Assembly: GCA_037074765.1 (NCBI GenBank)
Contig: JBAMDO010000379.1
Location: 1 to 30,819 of the forward strand
Origin: Mansonella perstans
Lineage: Eukaryota; Nematoda; Chromadorea; Rhabditida; Onchocercidae
Direction: 5' to 3'
Length of the DNA: 30,819 bases
Part shown: positions 22,235 through 30,819 of the stretch, piece after piece
Numbering within the stretch: position 1 is the stretch's first letter
Layout of the letters: each line of letters starts with the position of its first letter
Notes under the pieces: model-generated
The model's input: the letters and a program-made list of their open reading frames with translations, nothing else
Told to the model about the DNA's origin: nothing
Database searches by the model: none
Program-made: the position numbers and the translations under genes

Positions 22235-22471
22235 TTAAAAATTTTTTAAAATTATTAAATCCTTACACTGTCTTAACAATTTTCCATTAATGTATGCGAC
22301 ATTTACATTTTCAACATACACATTTTTAATTTGGTATCTTATCAAAAATCGTTGCATACATTTTGTGATAAAACTATCTTTTGCAAAGCTATTTTCTGTC
22401 AACAACTTTGAATGAATGCGATATCTATTAAAAGTACTTACATTTGTCACATCTCTAACTGTCTCAGTCAT
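22235..22471 (-). CDS. Weak hypothetical exon or small gene, 78 codons
   Basis: An ATG-started frame begins MTETVRDVTNVSTFNRYR. Its amino-acid composition is mixed, unlike the F/K/L/I-rich noise frames nearby. Two good-looking donors lie inside it (AAT|GTAAGT after codon 10; CAGT|GTAAGG after about codon 68), so only part may be coding. No homologue is recognised and no joining exon was found. It could be the first exon of a gene to the left, or chance. Confidence 0.25.
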   Translation of the reverse strand: MTETVRDVTNVSTFNRYRIHSKLLTENSFAKDSFITKCMQRFLIRYQIKNVYVENVNVAYINGKLLRQCKDLIILKNF

Positions 22472-22659
22472 TTTGCTGTCAACACATTCTTCTTATATTC
22501 GTATTTCAACTATGAGAATATGAAAGATTAACATTAATAAGCATTCTTCGCTATTCCTTCGTTCTACTTTTTCTCTTTCCCATCCTTTCATGAAATAAAT
22601 ATTTTGAAAGTATATACTTGATATTTGTACTTAATATTTAATTTAAAGGTGTTTTAAGC

Positions 22660-22935
22660 ATTCATTTGATATTTGTATTGGTGTTTTTATTTACAAGCAT
22701 ATTTTATGTTTATATTTGCATACAAATATATACATTCATGTTTATTTCTATATTTGAATTTACATTTATGCCTGTATTCATATTTATATTCAAATTTATT
22801 TCTGTTTTGTACTTATAGTCATATGCTTCTATTTATATATTTATATACTTGTAAACTTACAAATTATATGCTTATACATTCATATTTCTATCTTAATTCA
22901 TACTTGTATTTGTTATCATATTCATATTTGCATTA
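22660..22935. repeat. Degenerate hexamer-like TTTATA/TTCATA tandem region
   Basis: About 275 bp are built from variants of a 6-bp unit resembling TTCATA, TTTATA or TTTGCA. The periodicity gives an 87-codon plus-strand frame of alternating Leu, Tyr, Phe and Ser that should not be read as a gene. Confidence 0.7.
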
Positions 22936-22944
22936 ATATAGCTT

Positions 22945-23420
22945 TGAGTATGAAAGAAAAGAAAAAATTTTTGAAGCAAAAGGAAAGAAAAGATTACGAT
23001 TAAAGAAAAAGAAAAAAGTATGAAATGAAAAAAAGAAAAATACGAAGTAAGAAAAATTAAAAAATGTCAAAAAAAAAAAGTATATGCAATTTATAAAATT
23101 TAGAAAGAACGAATAATAGGTAAATTTTGAAGTAGAATACAAAGGAAGAAAAAATTGAAATTATAAAATGAAATTATTAAAAAAATGAGGCAAAAGGAGA
23201 AAATTATTAAATAGAAGAAAATTATGAAAAAGAAAAAAAAGAAAATTGAAAGACAAAAAAGAAATTATAGAATCGACGACAAGCAAAATTATAAAAAGAA
23301 AAACGTTTATGGGAAAGAAAAAAGGTGAATTTATCAAAGAAATAAAATTTATAAAAAAGCATAATTAGAAGAAATTGTTATCAAAAAAAGAAGAAAAGAG
23401 AGGAGAAGTAGAGTAGCACG
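22945..23420. repeat. Purine-rich (AAAG/GAAA) block
   Basis: Roughly 475 bp in which the plus strand is mostly A and G, with many AAAGAAAA motifs. It directly follows the pyrimidine/AT hexamer-like region, so base skew flips sharply near 22.94 kb. Poly-Phe frames on the minus strand here are artefacts. Confidence 0.7.
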
Positions 23421-23438
23421 ATTAAATAATAAAATGAC

Positions 23439-23636
23439 ATGAGTGTGAATAGCACCGGAAAATTCAATGGGTGCTTAACGGGCGCAAATAGCGATCCGAT
23501 AAAAAGCGGATATTTAAATTGCACACAACAAAAATTGAACAATTTCAAAAAAAAAAAGAAAATCGCGGACAACGAGAATGAAATTTCAGTTGGAAAAAAT
23601 TTTTTGAATTATTGTGATCATGAAAAGGCAAAGTGA
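23439..23636 (+). CDS. Weak hypothetical small protein, 65 codons
   Basis: An ATG frame begins MSVNSTGKFNGCLTGANSDP and ends at a TGA. Its first 30 codons use GCG, ACG, GGC and CCG, which is unusual in this very AT-rich surrounding. There are NST and NCT glycosylation-like triplets but no signal peptide, and a Lys run follows at codons 37-41. No family is recognised. It could also be an exon of a larger gene or a fragment of older sequence. Confidence 0.25.
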   Translation: MSVNSTGKFNGCLTGANSDPIKSGYLNCTQQKLNNFKKKKKIADNENEISVGKNFLNYCDHEKAK

Positions 23637-23639
23637 AAT

Positions 23640-25828
23640 AAGCATGATATCACTTTATTTTTCGAAAAATAAAAATTTTTTTGTAATAAACTTTTTTGTG
23701 AAAAATAACAAAAAACATGTGGAACGAAAGAGACAGTGAAAGATTTGAAAAAAAATTTCATTAAAAACGATAAGCTTAAACAGTCATTTCGATTTTTTTC
23801 ATTGATAAATTTTTTTAAAGCGCAAAATATTAGAAAAAGCGTTTATAGGATTTTATCATTTTTTAAAATTCTTTAAAATTTTTTAAAAAGCTGAACACGC
23901 TTTGAAATGCTAAAAATATATTACTTTCAATTTCAAAAAAAAAGTCTTCTATAGTTTTTTATTTACAATTTTTTTTTTTTTGCTTTCATCGGAATTTTTT
24001 TCATTAGCTAATATTCCGGTTTTGTACATTTTCAGCTTTTGTTCCCAATTTCATAACCATTTTGCATCATTTCTAAACATCATTATATCATGCAAAAAAA
24101 AGAAAAGAGCTGCTTAAAGTCTTTTCATTTTTTTTTTCGAATAATGAATTTTGGTACGAAATGTACGAAATACAGAAAAAGGTATTTTTTTACCTTTGTG
24201 TTATTTTTCGAATTTTCAAGATCCGTTTCATTGAAGTTTCAAAATCACTGATTAAATTTAAAATTTCTAATTTTGAATGCTGCAATTATCATTTCGTATA
24301 TTTTAATTTCAAACAAATCCATTTTCGATCAAAAATTTAATTTCGGAAAAACAACAAAAAAAAAAGCATTTCTCAATTATTTTATTGTAAAATTGCTCCA
24401 GAATGTTTTGCTTATTAAAATTGCAGCTTTTTTTAGAGAAAATTTTTTTAAAAATTGATCATTTCCTTTTGCTGGCATAAAAACTTCCCCAATAATGCTA
24501 CTCGTTTAAAAATTATTTTTCTGAACAAAACATAAATCATTATTTCAAGCATTGATTTGCAGCACTTTTTTTTTTTTTGTAGTTTCAATAATTACTCACA
24601 TTTAATTATTTTATCTTTTTTCACTTCGTAATTATTTAAGAAATGTTAGAATTTCTCGCATTATAAGCAATCAATAATTGTAACAGATTTTTTTTCTCAA
24701 AGTTTTCATCAAATTTCAAAGAAATTAGGAATGAATTTATGCTGTAATACGGGTGATAATGAATTGAATTTTGATACAAATTTTTTTATTTCCAAATTTT
24801 GCAAAATGAAAAAATTCTGCGAAGAAAATCCCTTTCCTTTACTTTGTCTATATTTGTTTTCCTTCTTTTTCCATTTGTTTTTGTAAAATTTTTTCAAGGC
24901 TAAAAAAGGAAAAATTTTTCGAAAAAGGAAATGGAAGTTTTACTAAGATTAATGAGGAAAAAGGAGGAGAAAGTAAAACGAGAGGTTGAGTGAAAAAAAT
25001 TTTGTTGTTTAAAATTCAACTTATTTTTGGCTTTGCTTCTTAATTAATGCTATCGATTTGAAATAATTATTGCTAAACAATCATCCAATTTCTATAAGTG
25101 GTAGATCTGAGGTTCTATTTAATAACAGGAATAATTTTCATCATTCTCAACTAGACGTAACATCATTGAAATTAAATATGGTAAAAATGAAAAATAATTT
25201 AAATCACAGTAGTTTTTTTTAAACCTACTATTTTTTTGGCTAATTATGCTAATTTTTTGGTAATTACAGAAATTTTTACGAAGATTTAATTTAATTACAA
25301 TGAACATAATTTAAAAAATTAAATGAGAATAAAGGAAAAATTTATGTAAAAATTAATTAATGAAATATTTGCAATGCTTTAAAAAAATTTTTGCCTCAAT
25401 GATAACATAGTAGACGTGTAAATTATTTGTGGATATCTACCAAAGATAGCAATTAAACAATGATAATTAATAATGATAATGGTAACAATATTGGTAATCA
25501 ATTAGCAAAAATATATATGTAGAAGAATACTGTCTATATTTCCTTGTAATATAGTAATAATGAAATTTGATTTTATTATAAATTAAATTGCAATTTATTA
25601 CAAATTAAATTGAAATAGAATAAAATAGAAATAAAGATAGTGTTAAGACAGTATTTATTATTAATTATTACAAATTGGAATGATTAAAAGATGAGAATTG
25701 CTGTCAATAAGGACATCGATAAAAGACAATGAAATTTGACAAATTAAATATTCAAAATTTTACTAATAATTAAAAATAAAAAGGATAATAAATGCTAACA
25801 AAAGTTAAGGCAACTTTTGAAAGGCAGT
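23640..25828. other. No gene seen; very AT-rich
   Basis: Long A and T runs and short noise frames only. No splice-linked coding series could be built on either strand. Confidence 0.5.
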
Positions 25829-26222
25829 CTTCCACTCTTTCTGCCTCTCTCTCTCTTTCAAAATAAAGCATTCTTCATGTCTAAAGTGAATTAACTTTGA
25901 CATTTTAGTAAACTAACGCAAAACATACAAATTTTCTCACCACAAAACCAATCAGAAATATTTTATTAAGCCCAAATATTTAGCAACCACAGAGAGAGAG
26001 AAAGAGAGAGGGAGAAAGATAGAGGGCGATAGAAAGAAAGAGGGCAAAGAGTAGTGAATGAAAAAATATTTTCCAGTTAATAATAAAATGATAAAATGAA
26101 AACTTCCCAAAATTGCTTCAAAAAAGTTTTTTTCATCCTCCTCTTCCTTCTTTTTATACTTTCTCTTTTCTCTCTCTCTCTCTACTGATCCTTCCGTATC
26201 CCTTTTTTTTTCTCCCTTCCTC
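25829..26222. repeat. TC block, GA block, TC block
   Basis: Pyrimidine-rich stretches at 25829-25860 and about 26132-26222 (with a (TC)n run near 26168-26183) flank a purine-rich GA block at about 25990-26049. The GA block is complementary in kind to both flanks, so the single strand could fold back. A similar pyrimidine tract lies at about 7261-7315 in intron 1 of the secreted-protein gene. Confidence 0.75.
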
Positions 26223-29200
26223 AACAATTTCTTGATGATTATCCAAGAAATTTAAAATTAAATTTTAAATTCATCATTTCATTTGGTGGATATGCTAAAT
26301 GAAACAGAAAGAAAGGATTAAAAAAAAAAAAAGAAAACTGAAGTGACTTTCTTGCCTGTTTCTTCCCATTCATTCAAAAATCTTTGATACTTTTTTTAGA
26401 AATACAAATACATTTTTTAATGCACTTTTTTTCTTTTCACCATATTTTTTCCTATATTTAATAAATTTGCTGAAAAAATATGATTAGATTTTGAGAAGAA
26501 AAGAAAAGAGAATGTGCGAAATGCTATGAATAATTTAATTTTTTTAAAAAAAAAAAAGATTTATGGCTCAAAAAATAGACTTTTCTTTTGCTTCTCTGAT
26601 AATTGCTATTTTTTGACATAAAAAATTAATGAAAATAGGTCCAGAAGAATAATGGACAAGTCTTGGAGTTTGGATTTAGGCCTATCATAGTATAAATTGT
26701 AATGCACTTTTGCGTCATTAAATTTTATTTTGTTTAAATGTTTTGCTATTATTATATTTTTGCTGTCTTTTTTTTTGGACAAACGTCATTTAAAGTTTTT
26801 TTTATGAAAAAAAATAAATTACGAATATAAATTATTGAGCAGTCGAATTTGTGCATCCATCATTGAATTTCTATTTATTTATGCAAGATCTTTTTAAAGC
26901 TTTCCTTTCTCCAAAAAAAGTGGTAGCAAAGAAAGAATGCAGAGAGAAAAAATTGATTGATTAGATAAATTATATTGTCATTTAAGAATTATTACTGTTC
27001 TATTTACTGCACAAAATTAGTATGCAGTGCTTTTTTAAGAGTTTTATTGTGGCAAAAAATGTCGACAAATGCATGTTTTTTTAAAAAAAAGTTGGTGACA
27101 AAAAGTTGATTGAATTGGTAACTTTATGTAACATCATTAATTTTTCACTTATTAATTACATTGAAAAAAAAAATTACAAAGAGAAGTGATGAAATAAATG
27201 AAATTTGTTGTGAGTGAAGATAAGTTAAAGATTTCCTTGTGAAGTTGGAAATAAGTAATTTCTTTATGTTTCAGGAAGAATGCAAATTTGAAAAATTTCA
27301 AAAATTAACAGCATTTCTAATTTGCATTTTTCCTTTTGCTCCATCAATTTCCGGATCGATTTAGCTCCGTCTTGTTTTGGCAAAAACTATTGTTTTTCGT
27401 TTTCTTGCTATTTATCATAATTGTTGATTGTTATTAGTGAAACTATTCTCATTGACATCGTCATTACCCTTATCACCATGCATCATTTTTTGCTTTCATT
27501 ATTTTCCATAAAATTATTTTTATTTAATTTCAAATTGTTGATTGTTTTTCTTTCCATTATTTTGCTGGCAAAATTTTAACCACAAATTGTTTGTTTGAAA
27601 ATTGTTTTGAAGCATAAAAAATGATTTAGGTAATTTTGCAAAACTTAAAAATTATAAGAGGGACAGAAAAAAGAGGCAAGGGAGGAAAAAATGAAATTTC
27701 GATAGGATTTTAGTGAGTTCATTTAAAATTAAAATAAATTCATTGACTGTATTTTGATAAGCAAATAAAAAGCATTTCGAGGTTCTTATTTTACACATAC
27801 AAATATTTCGGTCAAAATGAGAAAGTGGTTTAAGGAAGCTAAAAAACGGCTTAACTGGTTCAAGATTCCGGTTTTCGCCAGGCAAATGAAATGCGTTTTA
27901 ACATTAAACAATTTTTGAATATAGCCAAATTGAAAATGACATAATAATTGGTAATACCTAAAGTTTAATTTTTATTTGAAACTGAAATTGGTGGTTTGGT
28001 AAAGAGTTAATCAATTATTGGAGATTATATTCGATGTTTCATTAACTGCTCTTCGATTTAAGTCCTAAAATTTGAAGATTTAATTTTTTTGGTGAAAAAT
28101 AGAAAAAGTTGCCATCTCTTCATTTCCAAATTTTTTTGTGTTTCCTTGCAATCATTCACAGTTGTTTACTTTTTTTTAATTTGATTAAAAAAACAAAATT
28201 TCTAAAGCAAAAAATTTTCAGACTTTTTTTCAAATATTGTAAAAATTGGCCGGAAAAGCTGAAATTTGCAAATTTCCTGTCAGACTTGATTTAGACTAAA
28301 AAGTAATCGAGATGACGACAAAATTTTGACAATCTAAAAGGAATAGAGCATTTCCAAATTTCCTCAAAAACGACACAATTTTAATCGTTAACGGTAAAAT
28401 TTGTTTATGCAGTTTTTCAATAAAATGTTGAATTTATTCAGAAGAAGAGTTAAATTTAAAATTACTTTGATTAAATATTTAGCTATTTTGGTAAAAGATT
28501 TGATGCGTTTCGTTAAATTGCCAAATTTTGTAACACATTTTTAGCAAAGAAGAAATAGCATTAAAAAATAATTATGAAAGTTTCGATTTCTTTTTTACAA
28601 CTTTTTTTGTAATTATCAATTATAGAACAGAAACTTTAGAAATTTTTTTAAGAAAAATTGAGAAATTGTTTGAAATGAGATTCTCCATAAGAAATTTCAA
28701 ATTTTTTTGCACTTACATTATTTATTCAGTTACATAAATAATCTCAAATTTCTTCAGCATCCAATTATGGTCATTTATTCATTCAACAGATGGCAGCAGT
28801 ATTATTCAAAAAAACGAAAAAAATTTTTTTTTTCAACAGAAAAAATAATTAAAGTTAGAGAAGAATAGTTTGATCAATAAGTTCTTTTCTTTTTTTTCTT
28901 GACAACTAATAATATAAATTTATTACAGGAACGAGAGCTGATTAAGATATTTTAATGAGTGCTTATTTGAATGACACATCATTATCTTTTTGAAACAGTT
29001 GGAAAAATTTTCATTTTTTTTTTCACTAATAATAATCAAAGATGCAAATTTTTGCTTTCCATTTCATTATTTTCATAGAAATTTTTTAAGAAAAAACGTT
29101 TTAAAAAAACGAAAAAGCAGTTTTTTTGATTATTTTGAAAAAATCATTGAGGTGTAAATGAATAGAGAAAGACAGAGTGAGAGAAGAAGATGGAGGAGAA

Positions 29201-29840
29201 AAAAAAGAAACAAACTAGATTCTTTGCAAATATTAGCAAAAATTTTTCCTTTAAATTTCTCTTTTTTAAAATTTATTTCGATTCACTTTTTTTTCCATCA
29301 AATTTATTAGCAATTTGCAGCAAAATTGTTTTCTTGATATTTGTTTCAACGGCAGCATTTGAAAATGATTTCTACCAATTTTATGTATGAGAAAATCATT
29401 TATGAGCAAGCAATTGCTTCCAATTTTCAAAGTGCTAATCCTGAAATAAATGATAGCATTAATAAACTTCTAAGAATGCAATCGATAATTTCATTTTTAA
29501 GTTTTTGATGAATCCATTTGATAGTTTTCTTTTTCAGCTCGAAAAAAATTGTCAGAATTTAGATTTGTCAAATAAAAGTTTGTTTTTAGAAAATTTTTGC
29601 AGCAAATTTACGTCTTTATAATTGATGAAAATTGTTTCGGAAAAGAATATTTTCACTAATCATGTTGTGATCCACTGTCAAAACAAGAACGACCATTCAT
29701 TCTATTATTCCGTAACAAAATAATTGCTGTATCTGCAATTTCTTAAAATTTATTTTTTATCCGAAATTGTTAAATAACTTATCGAGTGCTGAACGAAGAT
29801 AAATTGTCCTGAAAGATAAAAAAATATCTAAAAAGATGAC
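26223..29840. other. No gene seen
   Basis: AT-rich sequence with short frames. One GC-richer patch at 27817-27918 has a 33-codon plus-strand frame (begins MRKWFKEAKKRLNWF) and an imperfect hairpin at about 27851-27872. It resembles a tRNA T-arm only superficially. Nothing here is supported as a gene. Confidence 0.45.
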
Positions 29841-29847
29841 AATATTG

Positions 29848-30150
29848 GAATACATAATGCCGAAAAGGAATAATAGAATACAAGATGACAAGAAGAGCAC
29901 TCATGCAGAAAAATACCGGAACAAGAAATGATATCAGAGAAGTGATGCTGCAAAATGAAATATTCAAAGAGGGTAATGCTAATTACATAATATCAGAAGA
30001 TGGAAAATTAAAAAAATTAGTACAGAAAGCTCAAATTACGGATTAGTAAGACAAGCATTGCTGGAAACGAGAATGCCAAAAAGATAATGACAGAATACGG
30101 CAAATCAGATAAGTAATCTTGGAATATGAAATACCGAAAAGTAGCATTAG
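29848..30150. repeat. Degenerate dispersed ~35-bp repeat, at least three copies
   Basis: Related segments at 29848-29881, 30064-30099 and 30121-30150 share the pattern GGAA, then ATGCCGAAAAG or a one- to two-base variant, then ATAAT or GCATTA, and in two copies GAATAC. The whole stretch is purine-rich. It may be a decayed satellite or the remnant of a mobile element. Confidence 0.5.
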
Positions 30151-30819
30151 TGACACCACTTGGTACAAGCAGTACAAAATGGCATGGTGATGGGGTGATA
30201 ACGACAACTGATAATTAAGGTTTTAAAAAAGATTTAAATGTTAGGCCTAAGTAAGAATTTCATCTTTAAATTATTTTTAAAATTTAGATGCAAATAACTT
30301 GAAATATAAAAGTCAAATGATTTATGGAAGAACATATTAATTAATTATTAGCCCAACTTTTTTGAAATTGCTAGTTAATAGTTTACAAATGGTCAAACGT
30401 CACCTGAGCAAAACTTTTTCATTGAAATTGTTTAATTTGTTCTATCATTTTATTTTCGATTTCTGCTTTTTCATGGCTCCCTTCTATAAAATATAGCATC
30501 AGTGGATAAAATGGAGAGATAGACAGCTGGATAATTGGATCGATTAAGAAATGAAATGAGTCAGATACAGGGTCAAATTCGGTAAATGAGAAGAAAATAA
30601 TTCATCAAATATGCTAATAAGCATTAGTCCAAAAGGGCCATTAGATACAGCTACTTGTATTATCAACTGATTTTTCAACTCTATTCAAAACAATTGATAA
30701 AATTGCATAAATTATGCTATATTTTATGTAATTGTCATAATAAAAAATTTAGAAGTGTGTTAAATAAAATAAAAGTTTATTTGAAACTATGTATAATATA
30801 AAAAATTTATTTGAAAGTA
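30151..30819. other. No gene seen to window end
   Basis: AT-rich sequence with no supported exon or RNA gene. A gene could enter from beyond the right edge, but nothing here indicates one. Confidence 0.4.

Noticed and set aside
22673..22936. 87-codon plus-strand frame rich in Leu, Tyr and Phe
   Set aside because: It is produced by a degenerate hexamer-like repeat; the residue pattern follows the repeat period.
22933..23142. Poly-Phe frame on the minus strand
   Set aside because: It is the complement of a purine-rich block, not protein-like.
26144..26227. Start of a minus-strand frame rich in Lys, Glu and Arg
   Set aside because: Its composition comes from the GA/TC simple repeats.
27817..27918. 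tRNA-like T-arm and 33-codon frame
   Set aside because: The loop is too long for a T-arm and no D-arm, anticodon arm or acceptor stem can be drawn; the frame is short and unsupported.

Overview
The window looks like AT-rich nematode genomic DNA. It has split genes with short exons, mostly T-rich acceptors ending in TTTCAG or TTTTAG, GTAAG-like donors, long poly-T and ATT-rich introns, and a nematode-type glutamate-gated chloride channel. The very low GC with many introns fits a spirurid or filarial worm best. That placement is an inference; no species marker is visible.

Three protein genes can be assembled by joining exons by hand. (1) Positions 226-6052, plus strand: a 12-exon orthologue of human C12orf4/FERRY3, a subunit of the FERRY Rab5-effector complex on early endosomes. 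Almost every splice junction keeps frame and restores human-like sequence. (2) Positions 7121-9827, or to 10675, plus strand: an unrecognised secreted, low-complexity protein with a signal peptide and a duplicated WLAANTEPN module. (3) Positions 17285 down to 10380, minus strand: a Cys-loop glutamate-gated chloride channel (GluCl) subunit in 12 recognised exons. It includes the ligand-binding domain, both Cys pairs and M1-M4. Only its first exon(s), with the signal peptide, are unresolved.

Genes 2 and 3 converge. If the short last exon proposed for gene 2 (10635-10675) is real, the two genes are interleaved: that exon lies in the last intron of the channel gene, and the channel's M4 exon lies in the last intron of gene 2.

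From about 17.3 kb to the right end I find no convincing gene. This stretch should contain the missing 5' end and promoter of the channel gene. It also holds microsatellites, a tandem palindromic repeat (20353-20437), a degenerate pyrimidine/AT repeat followed by a purine-rich block (22.66-23.42 kb), facing GA and TC blocks (25.8-26.2 kb), a degenerate dispersed repeat (29.8-30.15 kb) and two weak coding candidates (22235-22471 minus, 23439-23636 plus).

The three genes do not form a pathway. The FERRY3 orthologue is predicted to work in endosomal Rab5 and mRNA transport. The channel is a neuronal or muscle inhibitory receptor of the class targeted by macrocyclic lactones. The middle gene is probably an extracellular protein of unknown role. 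No prokaryotic operon, CRISPR array, tRNA, rRNA or intact transposon was seen.
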